The translations under genes and the position numbers were made by a program. The notes beneath the pieces were generated by a model. The model saw only the letters and a program-made list of their open reading frames with translations, was not told where the DNA came from and made no database searches. From Eudorina sp. 2006-703-Eu-15 (taxonomy: Eukaryota > Chlorophyta > Chlorophyceae > Chlamydomonadales > Volvocaceae), in contig BDSI01000020.1 in the NCBI GenBank assembly GCA_003117195.1, positions 526,146 to 590,145 on the forward strand: DNA of 64,000 nt, read 5' to 3'. Within the stretch, counting starts at the first letter, position 1. Each line of letters starts with the position of its first letter. Of this stretch, positions 20,515 through 33,357 are shown in pieces.

Positions 20515-23500
20515 ACAGCCCGGCGGGTCCCGGGGCCCCGCACCCGTATGCGGCGACACCCAGGGCACCGGGCATCGGGCCTGGCGCGGCTCCCGCTCTG
20601 TGGGGATGGCGCCCGGGGTATGGACCTGGGGGGCCGCAAACGGATGGACGGTTAGAGCCACAACCCGGGTCCTGCGGCTTTTGGTGCGAGCCGGCAAGCA
20701 CACAGGGTGCGGGGGACTCACACGCCTGGGTCTGCATCTGGGTCCGAGGGCGCTCCCCCTGGGGCACCCGCTGCGGCAACCACCACGCACTCGGCGAGAG
20801 CGCGTTGCAGGTGGTGGTGCAGCTTGACGACTGGAAGGGGGCCGTGGTGCTGGGCAGAAGTGCAGGGCTGACTGCGGATGTGTGGGCGGAGGTGTTTGTG
20901 ATCCTCAAGGATCCTTCCTACTTGACACGGGTGCGGTGCCGGGCCGACCGGGTGCAGCCCGTCCAGGGCGCCACGCCGGGATGCCTGGCGGCGTCGTTCC
21001 TGGGAGCATGGCCAGGCCAAGGAGGTGCGGCCGCGTGGGAACGTCCTCCCTTGGGGAGGGCGATATGAAAAGGGAAAGGATACAGAGACTGTGCCAAACG
21101 AGCCCGGGGTACCGTACATTGCCGAAGGGGCAGCGGGAGGCCCCGGCGCGGGTCCCACAGCGAGCCAGGTTGCGCCGCTGTCGCCGTTCTTCGGAAAGTT
21201 CATCAGAGGCTGTACGCGCGCGCACAGACAGTGCCACCTAAACAACAGCGTCTGTACGGAATTACAGCCGGAGAACCAGGTAGTGGCGGCACGACCGGAA
21301 CGGCCCTTACGGCCGGGTCAGCAATGACACCCGCAAGGCGGCCCCAGCTCTGGAGCCAGAGCGCGTCGGCCGACGGTTCCGAGCCTCGACTCTCCAACCT
21401 CATGGAGCGGATTACAGCGGGCTGCAAACTGACTGGCGCAAGACCACGGGGCCTGCCAACGAGCGACGCGGGCCAGGCTCTGGCCCCTAAGAAGGCACGG
21501 GACGTGTCGCCGCCACGGGAAGGGATCACAAGGTCCCGGAATCCAACGGCGAGGTTGAAACCTGAATGCCCGTGCGACTTCGGGCAGCGCTGCCGACTGG
21601 TTGATGGCTCCTGGGTCCCCTCCCAGCCACCGCCATTCACCAGTCGCGCGGGCCAGCGCCGGAAGACCCCCGGAAGCTCCCAGACCTTCAGGCAATGCGG
21701 GTAACTCGCGGCGTCGCGGCCGTGCCACAGTCGAAAGACGATGTGATAAGTATACCACTGCGCAGTCGCTCCTCCTCACACCCAGCCGTTTTTAACATGG
21801 AGTCCCCGGGATGCCTTGCAGCATGGACCCGAACGGCCCGAACGGCTGCATACATTGCCCTGCGACCAGATTCCTTGGCACTGACCGCCGCCAGGGCCGC
21901 CGCATCCTCAGTCCTCGAACACACTCCACAGAGCCTGCAGCAATCACAGCTCCGACGGGATCATGGCGGGCCCCTTGAGTGATGTCCTCTGATCCAGGGC
22001 GCAGGTCCAGAAGTACAAGTTAGGGCCTCGGGGCAGGCCCAGAAGTGCGGACCCGCCCACCCAGCCGGTCAAGTACTCTGGCGCGTCTGCATTATGGCCT
22101 TGTCGGTGGGGCCTGCTGGGGCTTGCCCTGGTATACACCGTTGATCCCTTTGGGGTCCGCTGTAACGGTCATTCAATCATTGTGGCAAGCGAGCACAGCA
22201 CCGGTATCGGCGCCCGTCACCGGCGGTGCCTTGTGCTTTATGCTGCAGCAGCTGCTGCTGTAGTGGTGACGTGCAGGGCACGGGCGGAGGGCACGTCACG
22301 GGAAAGGTGTTGCGTGACCGGGGCCATTGCCGCATTGGGCAGGTGGTGCTGTGGTGGTTGAGCGTGGACGAAGAAGGAAGCACTTGCATGGATAAGGTGC
22401 GATCGCCAATGGGGCGGCTGATTGTTGGGCTGCTGCATCATGAAGTGTTCGGCGGGATGTAAGGTCTGTTCGGTTATACCAGCACAAGGCGACACGGTCG
22501 TTCACATTGGTCGCAGGTGCGCAGCACCGCAGCACAACCGTTCCCTTCGGGCGATGGTTTCCCTTCTCCGGCTGGTGAAGATTCATTGGCTTTATGAACG
22601 TGTACGTGCTCTGCGACGTTTGTTGCGCGGATGTGGCGATGTACGCCCAACATCGGCAACAAACGCGCCGTTGGGCCTACGGCCTGTTACGTGAAACGCG
22701 CACACGTGCTGATGTGGCAGATTTGCCAATGTGGCGTGTACGACGATGTAGGGCTCCATCCGTACTCGTCGCGGGCGCACGGTTTCTGGGCGGTCCACAT
22801 TCCGGGCCCCATCACCCGAGCCGAAGTGTGGCTGGCCGAGCCGCCACCGGGGATGCAGCAATGTGTGTGGGACGTAGTTCCCCCTGGCGGCACTGACGGC
22901 CATGGAGCGGGCGAGGGTTGGGCTAGGCGCAGCGATAGGCGCAGAGCGTATGACTGCGGGCACGGCTGTCCCCTCGCCGGCGGAGGTACCGTAGCTTACG
23001 TGCACGCAGTCATAGAGTTCTGGCAGCGAGTGACCATCTTCGCGGCGCTATGTCCAGCTAGGGCTTTCCTTTAGCGCTGGGTTAGCAGCCCTTCGCCAGT
23101 GTCAGGCTCGGATCGATACGTTCCGATTCACGGACCGACACACACACTGCCCCCGCGGACTACATGTGAACTGAACGTCCGTTCACGTCGCCGTTCTTGC
23201 ATTATGTCGCCAACGGTCATCGGTGATTCGGGTTCCGGGTGTTATCACTTCGTTAGACCCTTTTCTCGCGGCTCAGTTCGTCTGTACACGCATTCAGCGC
23301 ACACTCAATGCGAGGCGTGCATTTCCGCAGAGCGTGCAGACCCGATTAAACGGCGTTTTTGCCAGGTAGTGGTGCCGATGTTCGTGTCGTCTAAACAGTC
23401 AGGGCCGATCGTAACTTGTACCTTGACCAACTGGTTTGTTGGGGCGCCGACCCCAGGCGCAGGGTCTGACACTGCTGTATGTGCTATGCAGCCCTATGGA

Positions 23501-24286
23501 TGAGAGGCTACTGTCCCACGGTGCTGGGGCTGCTATGGTTGAAGGGTTACTGTCGCCTGTGCCCAACAAAACCCAAGGCATGTAACCCTTGCTTGGGAGG
23601 CCGGCGCGAGAACCTCAGAATCCTGGAATCCTTGCTTGCGAGCTGGGACCGGGACCACACGCTGCCCACCTGTGCCCACTCAACGAACAATCTCCGGTCA
23701 CGTGCGACTTTTCCGCATGCAACGACCTCGACGCTGCCATGGCCACGCCTGGGGGACCCGCTCGGAAAAAATACCATGACTCTGGGGTATAAAATACTTG
23801 TGGCTTCGTCATAAGCCCTCGATGATCCTGTGTATTAATTAAAAATCATCTTCTAAGCGGCCGTTCCGTCGGCACAAGTGACGAAGATTGGCTGCCCATC
23901 AAGTGAAAACGCGGAGGCTTTTACAAGTAGCACAGACCAAACATTCACAGGTGTTCAGCTTCAGGAGCATCATTAACAATTTGTTACAATTTTGCAACGT
24001 TATTTGTTGTTCATTACCCTGAACGACTAAAGCAAGCTGCATGAGGACGCATCAATTACTTGTATCACTGCACCCTTTGAAGGGGGGAGGGGCCGGATTT
24101 TTGAGCGGGAAGGGGGGAGGCGCCAGGGAGGTCAGAACGGTTTCGGGGCTGCAGAAGTTTTGAACGTGCCCCCTTCAAAAATGCCAGTAAACTTTGATTT
24201 CTGTACAGTCAGTAGATGATCGTGCAACCATCTACATTTAACAACATAAACTAGGCTTTCGCGAATTTCACTTTTCCGAAGTGAAA
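20515..24286. other. Intergenic, 3.8 kb, no confident gene
   Basis: The left side is the CWC27 3' flank; TGTAA, the usual green-algal polyadenylation signal, first occurs well downstream (near 22.16 and 22.46 kb). Two patches look weakly coding. One is a plus-strand frame at 20810-20990 reading VVVQLDDWKGAVVLGRSA and then AEVFVILKDPSYL. The other lies near 22.65-22.90 kb and is readable on either strand. Neither has a start, splice partner or recognised domain, so both may be gene relics. Near 24.06-24.12 kb a GAAGGGGGGAGG block occurs twice. The last 100 bp should contain the importin alpha promoter; no clear TATA box was seen. Confidence 0.4.
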
Positions 24287-26840
24287 ATGCTGCGCCCGGA
24301 CGCTACTCGCAAGAAGGAGTACAAGAAGGGCATCGACGCGGAGGAGGCCCGCCGCAAGCGTGAGGACAATATTATCGCTCTCCGACAGAACAAGCGCGAT
24401 GAGAACCTGCAAAAGAAGCGCTCAACGTTTGCGCCGGCCTCGGCGACGGCGAACTTTGGGATTGAGGACAGCACAAAGAACTCCGTGGGAAAGGTAAGGT
24501 CCCTTCAGCTTGCAGTTCAAGTTTGCAATGGTCTACTTAGCTGGTATGGTGCTCTCACTCTGTCCGATCGTGGACAACGCCATCGGTTCCCCAGCACCAG
24601 CTCGACGAGCTTCCCATGATGGTGCACAACGTTTTTAACGGCAACACCAATGAGCAGTACGATGCCACCCAGCGCTTTAGGAAGCTCCTCTCCATCGGTA
24701 AGTGGATGTTTCGGGCTGCGCGCGCTCTTCTTGCTCTGAACGCTTCCATGCGCGTTATGCAGAGCGCAACCCTCCAATCGAGGAGGTCATCAAGACTGGT
24801 GTGATTCCGAAGTTTGTGGAGTTCCTTGAGCGCCACGACACCCCACAGCTGCAGGTAGTTTGCAATGGTTTTTTGATCTCCTCTGCACCGTGGGCTTACG
24901 AAAGCGTGTTATTATTTGCAGTTCGAGGCGGCCTGGGCTCTGACGAATGTTGCTTCGGGCACGTCGGAGCACACCAAGGTGGTGATAGACCATAACGCGG
25001 TTCCTATTTTCGTGATGCTGCTGAACTCGCCAAACGACGACGTGCGCGAGCAGGTAATTATATTATGTGGGAAAAGGTACCTGCTTGCATACCAGCATGC
25101 TGACTGTGCCGTGTTACATGTGCAGGCGGTCTGGGCCTTGGGTAACATCGCTGGTGACTCACCGAAGTGCCGTGACTATGTGCTGAGCCACAATGCTCTG
25201 CCGCCGCTTCTGGAGCAGCTGAAGGAGAACAGCAAGATTTCCATGCTTCGTAACGCTACCTGGACGCTGTCGAATTTCTGCCGCGGAAAGCCAGCGCCAA
25301 ACTTTGCCGTGGTGAGTGTCCGGCGCGTCCGTACGAATGTTCCAACACATTCGCACCACGTACCTTATATTCTTTGGCATGGTTCTTCACTGACGTTCTT
25401 TTCGGCTCTGCTGTGCTGTTCTGTGCTGTGTCGTGCAGACGAGGCAGGCGCTACCAACGCTGGCACGTCTGATTCATCACACCGACGAGGAGGTCCTTAC
25501 TGACGCCTGCTGGGCGCTGTCGTATCTTTCCGACGGCGACAACGAACGCATCGACAAGGTCATCGAGTCCGGCGTGTGTCGGCGGCTTGTTGAGCTACTG
25601 CTGTGAGTAGGGCGATGTCAGTGAACATGCCGGTTCTGTCATGCGTGGGGATGAACCAATCTGAAGGCGGTGTGACGCTGCCCGGGCTGCGCTTGATAAA
25701 ATATCCCCTTTTATCATTCGTATTTGCCCCACAGGCACTCTTCGCCTGGTGTCCTGGTACCGGCGCTGCGCACCGTCGGAAACATTGTCACCGGCAACGA
25801 TATGCAGACGCAAGTCATCATCAACTGTGGCGCTCTTGCATGCTTGCACAATCTGCTTATGACGAACCACAAGAAGAGCATCAAGAAGGAGGTAGGGCTA
25901 ATCGAAGAAGCAACCGAAATGTCTTCATAGATGGCGGGTGGTAGTGGTGTTCTATGCTACATTAGCATGGTGTTCTCATGTATGTGCGTTTTCGTGATAT
26001 GTGTAATCGGCCCCGGTTTGATCGAGATGGTAATTGGATCCTTTGCACAATGCTGCACTCGGCGCTTCTCCTTAACCCGGGCAGGCGTGCTGGACTGTTT
26101 CCAACATCACGGCGGGCACGAAGGACCAGATCCAGTCGGTCGTCGATGCTGGGCTGATTCCGCCGCTTATCTCCTTGCTGTCGAATGCTGAGTTCGACAT
26201 CAAGAAAGAAGCCGCTTGGGCTATCAGCAACGCCACGTCGGGCGGCACAGCTGAGCAAATCAAGTATCTTGTTCAGAACAACTGCATCAAGCCGCTCTGC
26301 GACTTGCTGACCGTGAACGATGCGCGCATCATTACGGTTGCTCTGGAAGGTCTTGAGAATATCTTGAAGATTGGACAGCAAGAGCGCAACATGCCGGGCG
26401 GCCTCGGCGTCAACCCATTTGCCCAGATGATTGAGGATGCTGATGGGCTGGACAAGATTGAGCATCTGCAGGACCACCCGAACGAGGACTTGTACGAGAA
26501 GGCCGTTCACATCCTCGAGACATACTTCGACGTTGACGAGGGTGAAGATCAGAATTTGGCCCCTGGTATGTTGGGTACACTTAACGGGTTGCACGGCGTG
26601 TAATCCTTTTTTCGGTAACGGTACAACATTCTGAGTAGAAATATTCGGACATGTATTTCTGTTTGCTGATGTTTTCTTACGACAACTGGTCATGTTCGCA
26701 CTAACGTGTTTGCCTGGCGACATGGACCTGCAGGTGTCAACCCCGCGGGCAACACCTATTCGTTCGGCGTTCCGCAAGCACAGGGCTTCAGCTTTGGGGA
26801 GTCTCAGGGTGGTGCTGCACCTCAATTCAACTTTCAGTAA
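24287..26840 (+). CDS. Importin subunit alpha (karyopherin alpha), nine exons, 540 residues
   Basis: Exons, all phase-consistent: 24287-24493, 24601-24697 (an acceptor at 24595 is equally possible and adds two residues), 24763-24854, 24922-25053, 25126-25311, 25439-25602, 25735-25891, 26085-26565 and 26734-26840. Residues 1-69 are the basic importin-beta-binding domain ([18 protein letters not shown]). The armadillo solenoid follows, with the W-x3-N ladder that binds nuclear localisation signals: WALTN, WALGN, WTLSN, WALSY, then GN, WTVSN and WAISN. The C-terminus holds the usual [15 protein letters not shown] helix and a Gly, Gln and Phe-rich tail ending FNFQ. It carries classical NLS cargo into the nucleus with importin beta. 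Length is normal for the family (about 530). Its exons are less GC-rich than those of neighbouring genes, fitting a conserved, highly expressed gene. Confidence 0.97.
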
Positions 26841-28639
26841 TTGCCCACCGGGATCCATGACATGTCATTGGGCTGAGGCGTTTTCCTGAGGTGAGGCGTT
26901 CTCTTGAGACACGCACCGTAGGCTGAAACCAAAATCTGCAGGAGGATTTGAAGTTCAGCTATTCGCGGCAATGGTTGGCAGCGGTGGCAGGAGCTTAGGT
27001 GCTGGCAGGTGTGGGACGCGCGATGCAATTTTCCAGAGTAGCGAGATGTGCCATGAAGTTCGTCTGATTATGCATGTTCAGTGGCCATGCACACGGCCAG
27101 GTCATTGTGCAACAGTGCCGACACGGTTAGGCGACGAAGCGATGAGCTGGCGCGAGGTGTCCTTGTGCTGGGCAAGAGGTGTCTGGGCAGTCGGCGCAAA
27201 TGTCTTCTCTTTTGCACTGATGTTGGGTTCGCCGTTCGCAACTGCGTAAGCGCATGGCAAAAGCGTGGGGTGCGGTAGAATTTCACTGAAGAACCACAAA
27301 GCAGCGTAGGCGCCTTTGGGCAGGAACACATAGATAGCGTGCTGGGATGCGGAACTGATCTGATAGGGTTTGACACTGCTGCCGGACCTAACCCTTAAGC
27401 GTGTTTGTGTGCGTATGAGCGATGGTGATGTTTGATCCAGTTGTGCCTCGTTTACGATTTGGGAGTGTCGGAGAGAGTCTTCGGCTTCGCAAAAATAACA
27501 AAGGATGTTTGTCCATGCGATAGACTTGTTACATGTTTTTGGGTTTTGGTCTTGGCGATTGTGGTACATAAATTATTTGCTACATTCTTGACACGCAATC
27601 GCCAACACTGAAACTTGACGTGAGGTTATCGTCGTGCGATGGGGCGTCTTGACGTACGAAGTGGTGCGTACCTGTCGCGTGCTGTCACGTCCGGGCGCCG
27701 TGCATGATAATGCGGTTTTGTTTGTCATGTTTCGTTTAATGTGTTGACAATTTTTTTCTCGCATGTGTGACCTCGTCGAGCCTGGCAACAGGTCCGCCTA
27801 CACCCGCATGATTTTGGGTTTGGCGGTCTTGTTGTCGGAAGTGTAAATTGTCGTGAGTTCCTCAAGCCGGTCGGAGCGTCTAATGTCATCCAGACATTCT
27901 CTGGTTGACAATCACTAAATACAGTTCTGTCAGTCCCGAGTCTGTTTGCCCATAAGAGTTCAGTACGAGATTGATGCGGAGAAAACAGTGCCGTGTCGTC
28001 AAGGTTCGTCCCGGAAATGTCTGTTCATGTTCGGACGAGAGGATCGTGTGGCGTCGTCTGGCCTCGGATCAGCGGAGTGCGATAGCGAGAATGGTCATCC
28101 GTTTACGTTGCAGGTCGCTTTCGCAGTGATGTGCTCATCATCATCTGTCGACTGATGCAGTAACACGGAAATGTCTGACTCGTTCTGCGCGTGTACATAC
28201 ATGAGACATGCAGCCTTCCTGCGCGCGATGTCTGCGCAATGCTGAATATGGATGCTTGAACCCGGTATGCGACTGGCCCGGTTTGAAATCGCTTGGACTT
28301 CAGGTTTCCTATGACGCTGGGTGAATGATTTGCAGTACTGAACCCCGCGAAAAACCTGTATCCGGTCAATACCCATACCTTCCTTGAGAAATGACTAGTT
28401 CCCACCCTGAACCGCCTAGGCCTGTATACTCACCCTTCCATTTGCAACATATCAGTACAAACAGGACAGCCAAAGAAGCCGACCGCGCCACCGTCAACGC
28501 GCATATTTAGATCGGGCATAGCAACACGACAGTAATTGTGTGTTATTTAGGCAGGCAGAACAGTATTGCGTGACGTGCCATGGGCCGATTAACGCCCTGG
28601 GTGTGACGGTGTATTTGTGTTACATTGTTGGGGTTGCAT
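26841..28639. other. Intergenic, importin alpha 3' flank
   Basis: No gene recognised. The first TGTAA after the importin stop is at about 27845, which would give a 3' untranslated region of about 1 kb. The rest is moderately AT-rich, with no repeat array and no plausible coding pattern. Confidence 0.4.
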
Positions 28640-29345
28640 AACCCCATGCCTGTACCCATCCAACTCGAAGAAGGCCTAAAAGCACGCCCATGACGATGCA
28701 CTAACAGGAAGGAGGATTCCACTTCTGTCCAAAGGGAACGATTGAGTTGCTTTGGGCTCACAAGAGCCTTGCTAACCGAGCCGGGTCCCATGTCATGGCT
28801 TCCAGGATGGTAGTGAACTGAGGAAAGCCATCCTCCGCACGAATAAATGTCGTACACAGCGCAATTTTGCAAAACATGTTTGTCCATCCTCGACCTGACC
28901 CTCGACCCCACAGCAACCACAGACCCGCTTTTCCCTATAGACTCGGTGTCTGCCCCTACGCCCTTTGTCGGCCTCCAGCGCCCAGCAAGACAACCAGAGC
29001 TGCATTAGTTTGGGATGCGCGCTGCAGGGAATGAATATCGTGGCATGTGGCGGCCACATCACCGCTGCCGCGCCTGAAAACGACAAACCCATCCAGAATT
29101 TTTACTTCGCATCTGGATTCCCTACCATCCGAGGGAAACCCCTCTGGCAAAATCCCAAGGCGCAAATGTTCCCAACCGCTCATCAACTGCTTCCTCATGG
29201 CTGTCACTTCGAGGAGTGGCTTAGAAAGCAAACCATCAACACGCTTGACGATCTCATCACAATCGTGCGGCAAACCGCTCCAGACGTCGTATTCCAAACA
29301 CCGAGAGAACACGGTCCCCAACCCTTTCCATTCGAAAGACTAGTT
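28640..29345 (-). mobile_element. Decayed 3' part of a non-LTR (LINE-type) retrotransposon, copy 2
   Basis: This is the minus-strand relative of the element at 1-1.9 kb. It has CGCCGVEGQVEDGQTCFAKL against RCCSVEGQVGDEKHVLLDC in copy 1, then FLSSLPSWKP against FHSSLPCWKP, and upstream LEYDVWSGLPHD. Nucleotide similarity continues past the coding part (CATGGGACCCGGCTCGGTT against CCTGGGACCCGGCTCGGTT). Frameshifts split it, so it is inactive. It ends with AATGTAACACAAATAC, which may include the element's own polyadenylation signal. Boundaries are approximate. Confidence 0.65.
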
Positions 29346-30485
29346 GTGCATTTGGTATTGGTGTTCATCTGCGCTAGTCAACCAGCAGTAGTTTAGGTAC
29401 ACCAGGTCCCCGAATTGAGAGGGATAGTTGGGCGTCAGCGCTTGGCTGCGTTGGCTCGCATTTCTTGTACAGCACTATCACTCATGAATGTGGGAAGCGT
29501 GGGGCACTCGCGCGTGGTCGTTGGCTAGATGGCTGGCGCTGCCATTGTGAGGAACGAAGCGATCGGACCAGGTAACCGTGTACAACGGATTGAGCGCTGG
29601 TGTTGGGCGTTCATCATCTCAGACGTACCTGAACTGTCGGTACGTGCCGTACGATTACAACACTGTTAAAAAGAGACATGTCTGTTGCTTAGCCCCTGCC
29701 GCACATTCCCACTTCCGGCTCGGGGTCATGTCACGGGATGTGCTGAGGTTGCTGGCCCCCCCATGTGGCGCTGTAGTCAGGAGCTGAATGCCACCCCGTG
29801 GGTGACAGGCTGGCATCCGAGCGTCCTTCTCAGCGAGACAACCTGAGCCGCGAGTCGGCCCTTGCTTCATTGGCTGCTCTCTTCTCCGACAAGCGCTAGT
29901 TCCGAAGGTTAGCATGCAAACGGTTGCCGCTTGAGGACTTGAGTTTCCTCTCCGCTACCTCCTCATTCCTGACTCGCATTCTTCTGGCGCTGGACTCAAT
30001 CGCCGCAACGACTGTCACCTGCCAGTACCTAGCTTGCCCCGATACCGTTTTCTGTGCATCACGATGTGCAATCGCCTCGTGCGACTGCCAGGTCCAGCCA
30101 CGCGCCCACAGCTCGCACCGCTGCCTAGACCACTACCCGGAAAGCCCCTCCGTGTTCGGCAACCGCATCCCTGCCAGGTGCTGCAACCTGGCCCCCGCTC
30201 AAGCGACACTGCCAGGCAGTCCACCTGCCTGGAACTGCAGTTAGCGTGCCATCCGCTCACAGTTCACGTAACGCGTATAAATGTCATCGCCTTGGTCCCG
30301 TACGTACGTGTTCACCAACCCACGCATGGTCCTGGGGAATCACCGGTGGCCAAACATCAGGAGTCCATTGACTGCAGCGTCCCAGGGGCAGCACGGCAGG
30401 TCATGATCCCCCCGTCCAGCCCCGCCCTCCAATGCGGCGGTCGCAGGCGCAACACCTGCTTGCCCGATGGTCACGTGGCAGCAGC
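29346..30485. other. Intergenic, no gene seen
   Basis: Between the retrotransposon relic and the end of the next minus-strand gene. Open frames here are short and lack domains or convincing splice sites. Confidence 0.4.
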
Positions 30486-33357
30486 TCACAAGGACGCCAC
30501 CACCTCACATAGCGGGTACGAGAAGGCGCGGGCGTGCTCAGCCAGTGTGCTGCACGCCCTCTGCCGAGCCCGCGAGCTCCGAACCATGTTCAGGATCCAT
30601 TCATCCAAGGCTGCGTCGCCATCTGCCGCAGATCCGGATCCTGAACAACGCACGCGGAACATGCGTTGAGTTGCTGACAGCCATTGACAGCTGTGAGGAA
30701 TGTGAAGTTTGTGTGCGCCAGTCACAACTTGCCTACATGCGTTTGGTTTTTAATAACGTCAGAATCCCTGTATCCACAGAGCAGCCATTACAAAGGCCGC
30801 AGCTGCAGGACATGCAAGGCGCGGGCCGCGCCGGGTAACGCTTCTGTGTCTGCTACTGATTGGTACGACGCGGCCCGCATGTATGCACCGTGCACCACCC
30901 TGTCCCCGTACCCAGCATCCTATCACGATCATGGTGGTAGGGAGGATGCCGACGGCCTTACCTGGAAGCGCGACTGGCGTAAGCGGCCCCGTGCTAGAGG
31001 ACCCCAGCGCCGCCCTCAACGCGGACAGCATCTCCACCTGGCCCACGGCGGGGAATATCCGCCGCCGCGCCGGGATCGCCGCAATGGCCACCGGGCTCAC
31101 TGCGACACACCAGGGGGCAGGGGCGTGTCGACCGTATGCCGCCGCCGTGATACGAAGGGAACCAACATGACTCAGTGGCCAGCCACGCGGTCAACGCTAT
31201 GAACATTCGCTCCCCACGCATGGACAGGCGCCCCTTCACCACCCCCACGATGTGAAGAAGCCGCTCCCCGGGAGTCAAGTACGTCATTTCCCTCACGATT
31301 GCCCGTGGACCTTCCCGCTGCACGCCGGGCCTCTTCTCGGACCTGCACCCTGACGCCCCGCACTCGCCTCCGCGGCCTTCCAACGGCAGGTCGATGCAGC
31401 CCAGCTTGTGGTTGTACTGGTAGACCCAGTCTCGGACCTCGTAGCTGCTGCCGGGGACGGCGTCCGTTAGTGCGGCAGCCGCTTCGGCTGCCGGGTCAGA
31501 GCCGCTGCCTCCCGGCTGCCGCGCCGCCTCTGGCTCCCTGGGCGCCACGTGCAGCCGCAGCCCCGACAGGCGACACAAATTGTAGCCGCCCTCCGTGCTG
31601 TGCATGTGCTCCATTAGCGGTGTGGTCTGCGGCGACGTAAGGTACGGTGGGGTGCCGTGATGCGTTGAGGAGCGTTGGGACCGACCTGTGGAAGGGCGGG
31701 CTTGCCCCAGGAGCCGAGCGAGGCCGGGCAGCATGCTCCGCGGGCATGTCGTGGCTTCCCACCCTTCCGGGATAAGTAATACATATCCATGGCCAGCTCG
31801 GCGTATGGTGCAGGAGACCGTGACTTGCACCTGCGCGCCCCAGGGTTGGCTTCAGAAGCTGCTGTCTTTGTTGGTAACGACGCAGGAATGCGTGTCCTGC
31901 AGAGGGTGTACGGCGGCTGCGCCCTCCGGAGGCTTTGTGTTAGGAGGCCGCCATGCCCTGATGCGGGTGAATCGCCGTCCTTCCCACCGAACAGGGACAC
32001 TCGCACTGACCAGGTAAGTGATGAAGATGGACGTGACGGTGCCGGGAGAGTGCTCCAAAGTCGCCGTACATGACCCGTATGAGGCGATGTACGGCGTGTA
32101 GACCACGTCGAAATCCTCAAGCGCCACCTGGACTACCTGTGACCAAATCATTCATTCATTCATTCATTCATTCATTCATTCATTCATTCATTCATTCATT
32201 CATTCAGGTGAGCTGTCCGTTCACCGGCCGTTAAGGAACACCTCTGCCAGGTGGTGACAGGTCGATGGTACGGCAATAACCTTCCGTACCATGACGAAGC
32301 CCTCGTCCTCCCACCCTTCCCACAAGTATGTGGACGAAGGGCGACAATGGCGGTAAAAGCGCATCACGCGCGCCGCTGCATTATCTCGGAGCCCCTCATT
32401 GAGCCTGAAACCGCAATGACCTACGGTGGTGCTTTTCCCGAAACGGACCGCGGACAGAGCGCCCCCGCACGACGCACGAGCACCGCACCGCGGATAGATG
32501 GCTCGCGCGGCAGGCCCCGCCCAGCTACCTTTACAGCCACGCTGGTGGTGATGCAGCAGATCCCGCCACGACCTCACCGGAATCAGGCAGTCCGGGAATG
32601 TACCCTCGGGGTACTTCCTCCGCAGCTGCTCCGGACCCGCGTTGCTGCCGATAGCCAGCACCGGCCAGTATTGCTCCTCGCGGGACAGTCGCACCAGGTC
32701 CAGGCCCCGAGCTGCAGCGAACTCGGACGCAGAGGATCTGCGGCCGCGGCGGGAATCGAACCGATGGGCAAGGAGAGGTAACGGGCCGCACATCCCCACA
32801 TGGGCGACCGCGGCAGTTTCTTTTTAATCCCCAGATACCAGCCAAGTGATGCTTCAGAACACTGCGGACGGTGCAGACGCGGCCGCCGGATCACGACGCA
32901 ACAGCGGAGGCGGGTACTACACATATGTACGTCTGTGCACATACACGCACACGCCAATGTTGGCCTCCAACACAGGGCGTGGGCCCTGGCTGGTGTGGGT
33001 GGGAAATGTTGCATGAGGCGGACGCGGGCTGTGCCCATCATGAAAGGAGACGCCAGACCATCCCCCGATAGACCCTGACGTACGGCCGCAGCCCCACCGC
33101 ACCCGTCGCGCCCAACGATTTCGTGCAGGTGATTCAGACCGCTCCACTGCGCGTTGTCAAACTCGAATACCTCTCCACGCACAAATATGAATGAGGTATC
33201 GGGGCGCGCGTACGGGTAGCCCTGCCAGCACAGCACGCGCCGCACGTACGCCACGTAATGACATACACACCAGGACAGTGTTATCAGTGCCAGCCACACA
33301 AATGTTTCCCACCTTGGCCCGTAGCAATTTCTGTGCCTCCGTTTCGTTGGGGACCAT
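30486..33357 (-). CDS. Conserved protein with gamma-glutamylcyclotransferase-like motifs, seven exons
   Basis: Exons on the minus strand: 33357-33313, 33221-33103, 32737-32578, 32136-32011, 31626 to an unresolved donor (about 31350-31180), about 31095-30962 (acceptor 31095 or 31099) and 30622-30486. Resolved phases agree. It starts MVPNETEAQKLLRAKGYPYA; an upstream in-frame ATG at 33432 is possible. Key motifs are VLAIGSNAGPEQL (GSN at about 85-87), FDVVYTPYIASYGSCTATL, HSTEGGYNLCRLSGL (Glu at about 162), SPVAIAAIPARRR and the tail DEWILNMVRSSRA. GSN near the start plus a later E-G-x-Y fits the gamma-glutamylcyclotransferase/AIG2 fold, where the loop binds substrate and the Glu is catalytic. 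That assignment is inference; the same layout occurs in uncharacterised bacterial proteins. The fifth exon carries an unusual insert (EGRGGECGASGC) that may be partly intron. Confidence 0.7.
32148..32206. repeat. ATTC tetranucleotide array in an intron
   Basis: About 14 perfect units, 12 bp before the start (sense strand) of the fourth exon of the cyclotransferase-like gene. In the sense transcript it becomes a GAAT repeat next to the acceptor. Confidence 0.95.

Noticed and set aside
32738..32800. tRNA gene suggested by GGTTCGATTCCC on the minus strand
   Set aside because: There is no A box at the right distance and no closing acceptor stem, and the sequence runs into the acceptor of the third exon of the cyclotransferase-like gene.
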